This document shows positions 34,211-45,770 of a stretch of 64,000 nt of DNA, in pieces; the first letter of the stretch is position 1, and the number at the start of each line of letters is the position of its first letter. The position numbers were made by a program, and so were the translations under genes. The stretch covers positions 17,291,569-17,355,568 of the forward strand of contig CM042552.1 in NCBI GenBank assembly GCA_023630585.1, read 5' to 3'. The stretch comes from Cranoglanis bouderius. Taxonomy: Eukaryota; Chordata; Actinopteri; Siluriformes; Cranoglanididae. The notes beneath the pieces were generated by a model that searched no databases, was not told the DNA's origin, and was given only the letters and a program-made list of their open reading frames with translations.

Positions 34211-34989
34211 GTACAAGATCATCTCTTGAGACCTCCAGAGACCTCCTTACTTTACAATGTTGTCAGGGAATTGTCAACAACCTCTAAGGATGTGATGGAG
34301 AAAAAAAATGGATGGGTCTCAGAAGGATGGCACAGATGCTACATTTATCATCTAAAGAGATAAATGATAATCTGGTATGATCTGGACTGATGGGTTCAAC
34401 CAAGAACACACTAATGAAAACGAAAAAAAAAACCTAGCTGAAGAAACCATAATCATGAACATATTAATGGAATAATAAAATAGAAATATTAACAATAACC
34501 ACTGAATCTGAACCTTGAAGAGTTGATTTAAATCTCTCTCTCTTGCTCAGTGTTATATTCCAATCCCACTCTCATGTACATCATCTGATCTCCAGTACAG
34601 GATGGAAACCACCATAAGGCCATTGAACAGTAATGAGTGCTGTGCCATATGTTCCTCTGTTGCTCTTCTTGAGCTTCTCGTTTGCCAAAGCTCCCTACTT
34701 TTCCAACAGACACATTCTCAAGCATTGTGGGCTGTGATTCAATCAAAAACACTCTCTTCAATTTTTTTTTTTCTGAATATAGATGAATAAAACAGCTTGT
34801 GAGTTTTAAACTCTGGGTCAGTGATTGATCTGCTATGATGAAAAGGCAGAAAGGATGGCTTCAAAATAAGTTCTCAGCCACCAGCACTGACATTGCAGGG
34901 GACTTCAAATGATGTGCCAAGCTCTGATTGGCTGAGGTTACTGTAAGGTGGGGGCAGGGGTTAAAAACTAAATCACTTATAATCACTAT
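34211..34989. other. No gene seen
   Basis: Mixed composition; nothing recognised. Confidence 0.4.
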
Positions 34990-35162
34990 GGCTTGTCATG
35001 AACCTTGAGACCACACATCGCAAACTTCACCATACCCGAGAGGGTGCCACTGACCCAGGACCCTGGGATCAGAAGGTGGGACTTAATTTATCTGTTTCAT
35101 GCCCCCTGGGACAACCGGAGGGCCAATGTACTGGAGGGCTGCCCGCGCGGCCTCGGCTCCCC
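34990..35162 (-). other. Possible rDNA 3' spacer (ETS) attached to the 28S fragment
   Basis: GC-rich sequence immediately downstream of the 28S 3' end on the minus strand (ctgcccgcgcggcctcggct at 35140-35159). Position and composition suggest external spacer carried along with the rRNA gene; not verified. Confidence 0.4.
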
Positions 35163-35735
35163 GACAAAAAATTGGATCGAGGGATGACTTTCAATGGATC
35201 GCAGTGATAGAGCTGCTCTGCCACTCACAACACCCCGACCCAGAATCAGGTCATTTCCAAGTCATTTAGCACCAGTTTCGACACAAACTTGCGGTGCGCA
35301 ATCGGAGATGGTGTGGCGCTCGTCCGGCCGCACCCCGGCCCGCTCGCGAATGGCTCTGCTTGCCGGGGGCCCCCGCGGGGGACTCCCTGCTATGCCAGAC
35401 CAACCGAAGATCCACGGTGCTGCGGTATCATTACGTTTAGGCGGGATTCTGACTTAGAGGCGTTCAGTCATACTCCCACAGATGGTAGCTTCGCACCAGT
35501 GGCTCCTCAGCCAAGCACACGCACCAAATGTCTGAACCTGCGGATCCTCAGCCATTACTATTACAATGACACATCATCAGTAGGGTAAAACTAACCTGTC
35601 TCATGACGGTCTAAGCCCAGCTCACGTTCCCTGTTAGTGGGTGAACAATCCAACACTTGGTGAATTCTGCTTCACAATGATAGGAAGCGCCAACATAGAA
35701 GGATCAAAAAGCAACATTGCTATGAACGCTTGGCT

Positions 35736-35777
<42 letters not shown>

Positions 35778-36157
35778 CTGCTTAAAACCCAAAAAGCCAG
35801 AAGGATCGTGAGGCCCCACTTTCACGGTCTGTATTCATACTGAAAATCAAGATTAAGCGAGTTTTTGCCTTTCTGCTCTACGGGAGGTTTCTGTCCTCCC
35901 CGACCTTGCCTTAGGACACCTGCGTTACGCTTTGACAGGTATACCGCCCCAGTCAAACTCCCCACCTGCCACTGTCCCCAGAGCAGGGCACCAGGAAGGG
36001 CTTGGAAGCCAGAAGCAAGAGCCCACCGTGGCTCGCCTCCCCGCCTCACCGGGTTAGTGAGAAAATGATAAGAGTAGCGCCCGGCAGAGCGGGGCCTCCC
36101 ACTTATTCTACACCCCTCATGTCTCTTCATAGTGACAGACTAGAGTCAAGCTCATTG
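35163..36157 (-). rRNA. 28S rRNA gene fragment (3' third), pseudogene
   Basis: The minus strand of 36157-35163 reads as the 3' part of large-subunit rRNA. Conserved blocks on the + strand: tagactagagtcaagctca-like at 36139-36158, ccagttatccctgtggtaac at 35744, ggatcgtgaggccccacttt at 35803, gaccaaccgaagatccacgg-type at 35398, and accccgacccagaatcaggt at 35231. The sense 3' end TTTGTC lies at 35168-35163, where mature 28S normally ends. The 5' edge stops abruptly at 36157. Substitutions in otherwise invariant stretches (for example catagtgacagactag where caccgtgccagactag is expected) mark it as a non-functional stray copy. 5.8S, 18S and the rest of 28S are absent. Confidence 0.92.
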
Positions 36158-37174
36158 AATTTGAGCAAGATTGGATCTGAAACTTTGCTGGCATCTTCAA
36201 AACAGTTGTATAAAGAAGACGACACATTATTATATACACATTAATTGCAAAATGTGAAACATTTTCACTCAGGCCCTAGAATGTTTGTATTGCAGCCATG
36301 AATTTCAGTGACAGTAGTCTAATAATAGAAATTTAAACAGTTAATACCTATCCTCTAATTTGATTGGCCGAGCGGTGTTCCAAGAGTGTTTATATTTAGT
36401 ATAACCACACTAGAACATTTCACTGTCATTATTACCTAGTTCAAAACAGCTACTACAGTAGTGTTTGCAACATCATCTCTGGACATGGCGAATGATACAT
36501 TTTTTCATGAATATAACTTTTGACTTAAAATATGAAAGCTCATCAGATGAAGATGAAAAGGAAGAAGTGAAGCCAGTTTCATTGGGGATATGTAAATCAA
36601 TTTGAGCTAGCTAGCTAGCCAATGGGCTATAAAGTGAGTGTGGCTCCTTCGGGATCTAAACAGAACTTCAGGATTTTAAACAGTAAAAATGAACAGAACA
36701 TTTGGCCATATTATGTCTGAAATGTCAGTTACTCTTAATTTCTTGTCTATGGAAGTGTTGTATAGAAGCAGTAACACACTAGCAATCATTGGCTAGCTGG
36801 CTAACTGGCTAGCTAGCTGATACTGATTTTGCCAATATTCAGTATAACTGCACTCTTGCTAGTGCAATATTGCTTAAATCTATTTCAGGTAAATTGAAAC
36901 TATTTAATATATACTTATTGTGTGTTAGGCAGAAAAAAATCAGTTTTTACAATATTAGATTATTTACTATATACAGTATTTGTATCTGTTGCATTTACAT
37001 ACATTCACAGTCCACTTTAATAGTAACATCTGTACACCTGCTCATTTATGCTGTTATTCAATCATCCATTTTTTAAAAATGCCATTCGTGTGATATTGAG
37101 TGGTTTTACCACAGTAACACTGAAAGTAAGCAATGCTGAACAACAGCATCTATACAGACAGTTCAATGCAGTTC
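36158..37174. other. No intact gene; one possible coding relic
   Basis: 36485-36600 (+) reads MANDTFFHEYNF, then after a frame change YESSSDEDEKEEVKPVSLG, an acidic N-terminus-like peptide that could be the start of a decayed transposon or host gene. Tandem agctagctagctagc lies at 36607-36620. Otherwise AT-rich DNA. Confidence 0.35.
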
Positions 37175-37505
37175 TGTCGTCTAAATACCGGAAAAGGACT
37201 AGAGACTATGATTCCCATCAGCCACTGCACCTCATCTAATCATGTCACATGACTGTCTGCACCTGTTTCACATTTGGGGTGAATGAGCACTTGTATATAA
37301 GTCATGATTTGCACTGCACACGTTGTCTTTCATTTGTCTTATTTTGCCTTTGTTTCCTGTTGCTGTGTTATGGTCATTATACTATGTTTATTTCCTAGCC
37401 TTAATGTTTTTGCCACTAGTTCTATAGTTCCTGTTTTGCATTTTGTTTTGATTCATATTAATCTTTATCTGCACTTGCATAATAGAACCTAATAATTACC
37501 TAATA
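37175..37505 (+). repeat. Left LTR (331 bp)
   Basis: Starts tgtcgtctaaat, carries gactatgattcccatcagcc (37205), a TATA box in cacttgtatataagtcatg (37288-37306), and ends in attacctaata. It shares these landmarks with the right LTR but is about 100 bp longer. Confidence 0.82.
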
Positions 37506-37523
37506 GAACGAAAGACCATCTAA

Positions 37524-38180
37524 ATGGATGCAGCAGATTTTGTTTCCACCCAGGAGAAAATCTTGGAGTCCCTGAGTTGGAACCAGAGGGGAGGGAATCT
37601 TGGATCAGGGCCACAGAAGCATGGCTGAAAGCCATGCCTACGGTCTTTCCCCACCCTCCCCAGTCAACAGAGAATGTCTTTCAGCCTCCCTGCTCAACTG
37701 AGCACGCCGCTCAGCCTCCATGTTCAGCTGAGGATGCCTTTCAGCCTCTCTGTTCAGCTGAGGATGCCTTTCAGCCTCCCTGTTCAGCTGAGGACGTTGC
37801 GCCGTCTCGCGGTTTGGCCGAGAGCTCCACTTTGCCTCCCTGCTCCGCCTCGGACGTCACTACACCAGGCTTCTCTTCGGACGCCGCTCCACTGCCTGCC
37901 TTACTGCTCAGCTGAGGACATCGCTCTGCTGAAGACATTGTTCTGCCTCCATGTTCCGCTGAAGATGTCACTCCGTTTCTCTGCTTCACGCCACATGTCA
38001 CTCCCCCTTCTTGCTCCACAGAGGACATCGCTCCTCCCTCATGCTTCGCAGAGAGCATCGCTCCCCCCTCTGGCCTTGCAGAGAACTTTGCTTCCCCCTC
38101 TGATCTCGGGGAGAGCGTCACTCCCCCCTCTAGCTCCATGGTTAACGTCGCTCCCCTTTGGGCTCCGCCTTGAGCTTCAT
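37524..38180 (+). pseudogene. Cys/Pro/Ser-rich tandem-repeat ORF (Gag-like position)
   Basis: A first frame gives MDAADFVSTQEKILESL (37524); after a frame change near 37575 it continues LEPEGRESWIRATEAWLKAM and then a run of units like QPPCSTEHAA, QPPCSAEDAF, QPLCSAEDAF, QPPCSAEDVA to 37915. A stop there is followed, in another frame, by more units (VLPPCSAEDVTPF, TPPSCSTEDIAPP, SPSDLGESVTPP) to about 38150. The units are 10-13 residues, encoded by 30-39 bp DNA repeats. Its position after the left LTR is that of gag, but I recognise no Gag domain. Function unknown. Confidence 0.6.
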
Positions 38181-38343
38181 TTCCCCTGCTAGCTCTGTGG
38201 TAGCCGTCTCTTCACACCCAAGCCAGGCCGGGGATATCGTGTCATCTCTCTCGATTGAACTTGGAAATGCTTAGGGACATCTGGTCTGGCTGTTGACCCC
38301 CTCCTAAACTTATTATGTGCGTTAAAGGGGTTTGGAGTGGTTC

Positions 38344-38572
38344 TGTCTCGTAAATGTACTGAAGACCACAATTCCCATCAGCCACTGTACCTCACCTGAT
38401 CACATCACTGTCTGAGTCATGTTTCAGGTGAATGAGCACTTGTATATAAGTCAGATTGTCTTTTGTTGCCATGTTTTCTGTTGCTGCATTATGGTCATTG
38501 TTTTGCATTTTGTTTTGATTCATATTAAACTTTATCTGCACTTGCATCCATCTTTGCCTCAATTACCTAACA
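38344..38572 (+). repeat. Right LTR (229 bp)
   Basis: Starts tgtctcgtaaat; has acaattcccatcagccactg (38370), acttgtatataagtcag (38437-38453) and ends in attacctaaca. Internal deletions relative to the left LTR (for example after gtctttt gttgcc). Confidence 0.82.
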
Positions 38573-38609
38573 GGTTCCACCTGCACTCCCTAAGTAGGTT
38601 CTGATCACT

Positions 38610-38725
38610 GGCACCCACCCACAGTTGAGGCTGAAGGCTCAAGGCAGCTTGGTGGTGCTGGGATTTGAACTCACAACCTTCCAATCAGTAGTCTAATATC
38701 TTACCCACTGAGCTACCACTGCATT
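38610..38725 (-). repeat. tRNA-derived SINE with intact boxes A and B
   Basis: On the minus strand: gtggtagctcagtgggtaag (box A), ttggaaggttgtgagttcaa (box B) and cccagcaccaccaagctgcc. This is the copy that shows the tRNA-like head of the family most clearly; the tail is truncated after ccttgagcc. Confidence 0.8.
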
Positions 38726-39196
38726 TGCAATTACACAAATTCTGAAGGATTCTTGAGAAATCAGAAAATGAAATGTATACAATTGAGTATTTAATTTAAT
38801 TGTAAAGTAACAACGCTGCGTAAGTGTCTTACTCATTAAAATGCAAAATATTTTAAAATCATGAAGTCATTATAAAGTTATACAGACAGTGTACAGAGGA
38901 AGAAATTCATTTCAAATAATTAGAAAAACTATTCAAGACCACTGAAATTATATGATTATTGACATGTTTAATGACAAATCTAGCACAAAATTAAATAAAA
39001 AGACAAAGCCAGTATTTTTAAGTAGTATTTTAGCTTGTGTTGCTTAAAAAGCTAATGATAATCAAATAGTAATTTGCATATCAACACCTAGTATGTTTTA
39101 TTTGTTGTTAGCAACATTTTTGTTTATATAAGTAGCATTTAAATCATGGCCTTAATGCCCTTTTTTTCTTTGTGTTTGGCTTTCTCCATTTGACTT

Positions 39197-39241
<45 letters not shown>

Positions 39242-39963
39242 TTCCTATATAGACTTTAGAAAGGTTGCAGGTCAGGTTGCAAAACAAAGCTCTAGACATT
39301 TCTAAATAACAAGCAGTGAGAGAAGATGGAAAGCCATAGTCTGTAGAGGAAATTGGGTCGATCTAGACAATCTGGCAGCCCTCAAGAGTCAAGGAAAGGT
39401 CAGTCTCAGCAGTAAGTATGTGTGTGTGATCCTATCGTCTGAATGTCACACACCACTTACACTTTCACTAAAGCACAAATAAATACTAGACATCATCATG
39501 CCATGGGCTTGGATGCTGTTAGCTTTGTAGCACACAGTTCACCAGGCGTTTAATTATGAACCTTGTTCAGCTTTTCCAGCTGAAATGGTGGCCGTCTGGC
39601 AGTGAGGTTAATTTTACCTTCTAACAATCAAATTTTCATTAAAACTGAGAAATGGTTCATTAGTCCATTATCGGATGTCCATACAGGACAGAACTGGAAT
39701 AATAATAGCAGAGTTGAACTTCAGAAGAACTGAACTGCAGGAACGTCCATTAAATACATCCTCATTTTAATGCACTGACATTTATAAATGAGATGTAACA
39801 CTTTAGCAGCTCAATGAAGTCGATGAAGTCATGACTTCACGTATTTTTCAATAATGTACCTTTTGAGATAATAACTGCTAACCATTAAATTGTTCAATGA
39901 CACTGATAGAGTGAGCTTTATTTCAGCCACAATAAACAGCTGTCCCATTCTGTAGTAGCCAAT

Positions 39964-39965
<2 letters not shown>
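38726..39965. other. No gene seen; contains (CA)n at 39201-39234
   Basis: AT-rich DNA with a 34-bp CA microsatellite. No recognised element. Confidence 0.5.

Positions 39966-40018
<53 letters not shown>
39966..40018. repeat. (AT)n microsatellite followed by T run
   Basis: About 26 AT units, then nine T. Confidence 0.97.
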
Positions 40019-40026
<8 letters not shown>

Positions 40027-40046
40027 TATAATCATTGTTTGACATA

Positions 40047-40622
40047 CAGTCCCCTCCAAAAGTATCAAAAGATAAATATGAGGTGATAGATCAGAAATTC
40101 AGCTTTCATTTCCTGATATTTACATCTAAATGTGTTAAACAACTTAGAACATGGCATATTTTGCTTGAACACACCCATTTTTTCAAGTGATCTAAAATAT
40201 TGGAACATGTGACCAACAGTGTTTCTTGTTGCCCAGGTGTGTCCTAGTAAACTGTTTTTTCAAACAACTAATAGCTCTGAATGTCTACTCTTTGTTTGAC
40301 CCCCAGGTTTCTGCTGCGAAGACTGCATTTGTTGTTAAAAAGGATAAACCAACATGAAGCCCGTAGAGCTGTCTATAGAAGAAAAGCAAGTCATTTTGGA
40401 GCTTTTGTACAAGCACTGAGCAAAGCCAAAAAAAGAGCGAAAGCACTGGTGTACTAACAACCCGACCTCAAACAGACCAGCCAAGGAAAACAACAGCAAT
40501 TGATGATAGAAACATTGTGAGAGATGTGAAGAAAAACACAACATCAACAGTCAGTAATATCACCAACAACCTCCACAAGACAGGGGTGAAAGTATCACAA
40601 TCCACCATTCCAAGAAGAATTT
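40047..40622 (+). mobile_element. Left half of a Tc1-like element (family D)
   Basis: After TA (40045-40046) starts cagtcccctccaaaagtatc; inner copy of the motif near 40195 (aatattggaacatgtgacc). The transposase start MKPVELSIEEKQVILELLYK is at 40353 and is followed by a TGA. Further N-terminal blocks include RPAKENNS in a shifted frame, IDDRNIVRDVKKN and SVSNITNNLHKTGVKVSQST (to 40611). It breaks at ttccaagaagaatttg, where a minisatellite begins; the catalytic half and right end are missing. Sister copy at 61413-62290. Confidence 0.85.
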
Positions 40623-41660
40623 GAACACCAACATTTATCCATCAAGCACTAACATGCACCACCAAACACCAACATTCATCCATTAAAACAAATATTTACC
40701 ATTACAACAAATATTTACCATGAAATCCCAACATTCATTGATCAAACACCAACATTTATTCAACATCGACATACACCATCAAACACCAACACTCATCTGT
40801 CAGACTCCAACATTCGTCACAAACATTTGTTTATCAAATACCAATCAGACACCAACATTCACAAACACCAATATTTATCTATCATAAATCAACATTGACT
40901 GCCAAACACCAGCATTCATTCATCAAACACTAACACATCCATTAAAACATAACATTTACCATGAAACACCAACATTTATCAGAAAACACCAACAATCACC
41001 ATGAAACACCAATATTCATCCATCCACGATCGACATTCACCAACCAAACACCAACATTCATCCAACAAACACAAACATTTATCCATCAAATACCAACATT
41101 TCCCATCAATGACAACATTTTATAAACACCAACATTCACCACCAATCACCAACATCCCCCATCAACCACCAACACTCATCCAACACTCATGAACATTCAC
41201 CACCAAAGTAGAATATTTATCCATTAAATATTAACACTCACCATCAGACACCAACATTCACAAACACCAATATTTATCTATCATAAATCAACATTGACCA
41301 CCAAACACCAGCATTCATTCATAAAACACTAACACATCCATTAAAACATGACATTTACCATGGAACACCAACATACATTCATCCACGATCAACATTCATC
41401 CAACAAACACCAACATTCATCCAACAAACACCAACATTCACTGACAATACTCCAACATTTAGCATCAAACACCAACATTCATTCATCAATGACTCACCAT
41501 TAGACACCAACATTCATCAACATACACAAACATTTAACACTTTAAACACCATTAACATTCATCCAACATTTTATCCACCAAAAACCAACAAGCAATATTC
41601 AATAACAATTAACAGTAACCATCAATATTGTCCAATAAACACCAACATTTGGCATGACGC
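40623..41660 (+). repeat. G-poor minisatellite with 0.4-kb higher-order repeat
   Basis: Dozens of variants of caccaacattcatccatcaaa (20-28 bp units). A block beginning cagacaccaacattcacaaa is at 40846 and again at 41245, 399 bp apart, with the same order of variant units for about 150 bp. The + strand has very little G. It starts exactly where the Tc1 half-element ends. Confidence 0.88.
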
Positions 41661-41697
41661 ACCAATACACTATCAAATGATGTATGTTAAAAAGTAA

Positions 41698-41698
41698 T

Positions 41699-41761
<63 letters not shown>
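41698..41761. repeat. (TG)n microsatellite
   Basis: About 31 uninterrupted TG units. Confidence 0.97.
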
Positions 41762-41763
<2 letters not shown>

Positions 41764-42237
41764 ACTCAGACACAGGCATCATTAAAAATGATGAATTAAT
41801 CGCATTAATATGGACAATGTACAGCATATATTGTGTTAGTATAATCTGTAAACACTAAAGAGAGCTGCTGAATAAACACACACTGTCCTTCACTTCAGTG
41901 CTATTATCTGCAAACAGTTTTCTCTGAAATTATCCCCAAGTCTATTTAGAATTTAATTTCCTGTCTAAGATAACCACCAAATAATTACAAAGCAAATTTA
42001 TTCCAAGTCTGCAAGATGAGGGCAAAACAAATTTGCTGTAATAAAAAACAAAAAACAAAAAAACCCCACATGGGATAATGGTTCAATGAAGCAATGACCA
42101 TTAAACACTTTACTTTAGTGAAGGGATTTCACCTCAGAACTTAATCGAGATATGCGAATAATCTCTGTGTGATTTCAAGGTCAGTGTCAGCTTTATTACA
42201 TGTGGCTGACTGCAACAAATAGCCGTTTTGTTCTCTT
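41762..42237. other. No gene seen
   Basis: AT-rich spacer. Confidence 0.45.
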
Positions 42238-42660
42238 CATGTTCAATGGTGTGTATCTGAGCATGTTATCTACCTCACAGCTGTGCGCTAGGCGAATTAG
42301 CAATGCAGTGTTAAGCTACAAGAGAGTAACTTAAGCCAAAATCCATGTAGAGATGATAATCCGAGGACTGGAGGACACCATAAAAAATGTATAGGAAGAG
42401 ATTAGTGAAGATCAGGAACAACACACACACAGACATCATATCATCAGGCACGCTAACAAATAGACAGTCAACTGGATTGAGTAGCACACAGAGGGCGAGC
42501 CTCCTTGTTCATTTGTATGTTGGTTTATTTGTTTGTCCTTGTGTTCAGTCGTGTGTACATGAGCTTGTTATCAACCTTGCAGCTGTGTGCAAGCTGGATT
42601 AGCATTGTGAGGCTATTAATTAGACTTAACAGGCCAAAAGTCCATGTAGCAGTGATAAGA
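42238..42660 (+). repeat. Diverged 120-bp duplication
   Basis: 42238-42360 and 42540-42660 share order and wording: gttcaatggtgtgtatctga / gttcagtcgtgtgtacatga, cacagctgtgcgctaggcga / tgcagctgtgtgcaagctgg, aaaatccatgtagagatgat / aaaagtccatgtagcagtga. The spacer between is unrelated. Confidence 0.65.
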
Positions 42661-42929
42661 CAATAAAAATTAACTAGCAAAAAAAGACACAAAATAGCAC
42701 TGGAACAAGCAAGAAGGAAATAAATAAATAAAAAAGGACAGGAACCAACAACACCAGAACAAAAAAACAAGAAGGAAACAAAAGATACACAGGAACTAGA
42801 GACATGAGAACACAAAAGCACAGGAACCAGCAAGAAGAAAACCAATAATGTAAAGAAACTAACGAGAAGGAAACAAAAAATATTAACTGACTTACTTATT
42901 AATGTAGTACATCCAGTCATCCATTTTCT
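42661..42929. other. A-rich spacer
   Basis: The + strand is dominated by A with recurrent acaagaaggaaa phrases; the minus-strand Phe/Leu/Val-rich frame is a composition artefact. Confidence 0.5.
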
Positions 42930-43135
42930 GTACCATTTATTCTACACAGGGTCATGGGGAGCCTGGAACATATCCCAGGGGACTCGGGGCACAAGGCGGG
43001 GGACACCCTGGACAGGGTGCCAATCCTTCGCAGGGCACAATCGCACACACACAATTACACACCCATTCACACACTACGGTCAATTTAAAGATGCCAATCA
43101 GCCTACAATGCAGTCTTTGGACTGGGGGATCCATT
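42930..43135. repeat. Dispersed fish repeat, unclassified
   Basis: cagggtcatggggagcctgg (42949), atcccaggggactcggggca, caaggcgggggacaccctgg, then cacacccattcacacactac and gtctttggactggggga resemble a very common fish interspersed repeat. I could not decide whether it is a LINE tail or a SINE. Confidence 0.5.
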
Positions 43136-43445
43136 ATGCCCCTGACTAGGTAGTACAGAGTGATGATATTTTAGAGAGGGTAGTAGAACTTATTGAATCT
43201 GTGAAAGAACCCTCATACTCCACCTGTGTATCCCTGTATAACTATCAATGCTTTAGCCTTAGCGTTTATGAATTCCAAAGCTAATACAGTTAGTAATACT
43301 TAGTTAGATTTGCTAACTTGCATCTAACAATTTAAAACATTCTGGATGATTCTGTCTTCAAATAATTAGCATTGTTGAACTGTGCTTCAGCCATTGGTGG
43401 TACTCTTTTTTCTAGTATACACTCTACTACAGGTACCCTATGCCA

Positions 43446-43484
<39 letters not shown>

Positions 43485-44200
43485 CTGTTTTTCCATGCAA
43501 ATTCATCACCACCAGCTCAAACCTGTTACTTTAGCAGATGTGCTGGCATATTTTGTACTTTCACCATCTCTTAATGTTCAGATTGGCTCAGGACTAGGCC
43601 TTGTCCCAAATTCCGTTTTCATTTCAGCAGTGTGTCCATCAATAAAGCACTAATTAAATTTACAGCTGTCAGACTGCCTCCAGTAGAACCATGTGCCAGT
43701 TAGCTAAAGACGGAAACTCCTGATGGTGCAATAAAAATCACGACACATGGAGCTGCAATTATCCAAGATGGTCCGAGTCGAATAGATGTGACCACATTAA
43801 TGATCTTAGCTAGCAACCGAGATTATTGATAATGTTTTTTTTCCTCATAGGAAGTCTATAAATCAGCAAGCTAATTGCAAAACTGTTAGCTTGTTAACAA
43901 ATGGTGGAATAATCAAAACGTGTACAGAAAAAAAAAAAATGTGCCATTGCTTTTTCCAATAACAGATATGATGAATGAATATGGAGGTGAGGTTTGTTGA
44001 CATAATCAAGTCAAACTAAGTCAAGCAGACTTCAGTGTGTACATGTACTGTACATATTACAGGTAGCAAGCTAATTACCTAGCAAACTAGCTAACAAATG
44101 TTCTACTACCAATACTCGACCCAAATAACATGTATTGTCATGTACTGTATGATTTCAATAAGGGTTAAGAATAAGAAGTGGCTAAAATGCCCCACATATA
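43136..44200. other. No gene seen; poly(A) at 43452-43480
   Basis: The segment 43195-43670 has a more even composition than its surroundings but no domain in any frame. A 29-base A run divides it. Confidence 0.4.
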
Positions 44201-45598
44201 TGTAACGAATCAATCATTACTAGCATTATTTTTTTCCACCAGAATAATGTAATGGATCAACTTTAAACATGAAAAATGAAACAGAAGCGCACACTTGGAT
44301 TCAAAGCACCTTTTTAAAGGAGACAAGTTTTAAAGCGTGCCCGCCTTATCTACCAGAATGTGTAGTAAATCGGATGAATCTGCAACGTTTAAAAAATATT
44401 CTCCACCAGTTACAATTTATGTAACGAATTAAAAGATGTTTAACACGTTTAAATGTATTCTCCAATTTGTGGTCCAGATCAGCTTTTAGGATTAGCTGTA
44501 GTCTAGTTTGGAATTATGAACTCTAAAGAGGGAGTTTATCCTTCTGGCCAGGAAGTTTGTTATTAAAAATTAGAGCGGGTAACGAGACCATGTGTAGCGT
44601 AGGATTCGCTCATCACATGACCAAAACAGAGAAAATCAAGCGTGGGATAATAGATTTTAATAACTAGATGTAACTATGGATACACACGACTAAGTCTAAG
44701 CAAAACATACATATGTACATCTATATACAAGGAAAGAAAAGGTATAGAGAGAAAGTAATAAAATAAAAGGGAATGGCAGACAAAAACACAACTAATTAGC
44801 CTTTTTCAAAACCAGCAACGAACGTAAATCTCCTGTAAACAGTGGTACAATCTTAAACGCAGATATAGATCCATTAACTATACTTGCATGGCTTCGGTAT
44901 GAAAGTTCGCGTGAGGTCGTGTAGAGTTCGCTGGTTCCTCGTGCCGTTTGAAAAGGCGTGGGCCGTGAGGCGGTTGCATCTTTTGTCCGGGAGAGAGAGA
45001 GAGATTCTGGCTTCCTCTTCCCGGGGCACATGGCCCCAGGGGAGAGAAACCGGAAGAGTGTCAAGTTGAAGTGAGTGAAACTGAAGAGAGTGTGTAGAGA
45101 GAGACTGAAGAGGTTTCAAAGCGTGGTGTTGTTTTAAAGACAACACCAACATACATGCCTCTTTGGGCTATGGGCCAATCAGGAAGTTGGATTTGTTGGC
45201 GGGATGAACTCTCTTTGTCTGGTCTCAGACCCGAATTTGCATGTCCAGGGAGGAGCCAGTTTAAACCGTATTACGTGTGAAATTAAGAAAAAGCATGAAA
45301 TAATGTATCCCATTGCAATATGATGTGCATAATCAATCAGGGTATCGCAAGACGATTAACCACATACCAAATTCGATGGACTTATAAAGAATATTACAAG
45401 TAAAACATGGTTGCAGACATTTAAAATCATATCCTAAGTTAAGCTATCTAAAATCGTTATAGTTATGTTACATAAACACACAATATATGCAAACGAAAAC
45501 ATCACACTATTTGGACATTGAATAATTACATATAATTACATGTTACATTCAAAAGAGATTCTTACATTGTGTGTGTGCACGGGTGTGTGCTTTGTGTG

Positions 45599-45633
<35 letters not shown>

Positions 45634-45770
45634 CTGAAGAGGGGGGGTTGTGTCGCATTCCAATGGCATCTGGTGAAGAGGTTAGATAAGGATTCATGGC
45701 TCAAAGACACAGATAAACTTCTTTGCTAGATCCAGGCTGATTCAGAAATCAGTTTGATACGTTCAGACGT

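Larger units (their letters stand above)
37175..38572 (+). mobile_element. Compact non-autonomous LTR retrotransposon
   Basis: Two direct LTRs (37175-37505 and 38344-38572) enclose 838 bp that has no protease, RT or integrase. Flanks agttc (37170-37174) and ggttc (38573-38577) form a 5-bp target duplication with one mismatch. A purine-rich tract (ttaaaggggtttggagtgg, 38323-38341) precedes the right LTR as a polypurine tract should. The internal ORF is a Cys/Pro/Ser-rich repeat protein. It presumably depended on an autonomous LTR element for mobility. Confidence 0.82.

Noticed and set aside
35194..36130. Several open frames across 35.0-36.2 kb
   Set aside because: The region is a 28S rRNA fragment; open frames in rDNA are chance.
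38610..38725. A functional tRNA gene on the minus strand
   Set aside because: Boxes A and B are present but no cloverleaf acceptor stem closes, and the downstream block is the SINE body shared with other copies.
40623..41660. Possible CRISPR-like array
   Set aside because: Repeats and spacers are not distinct, units vary in length and the context is eukaryotic; it is a minisatellite.
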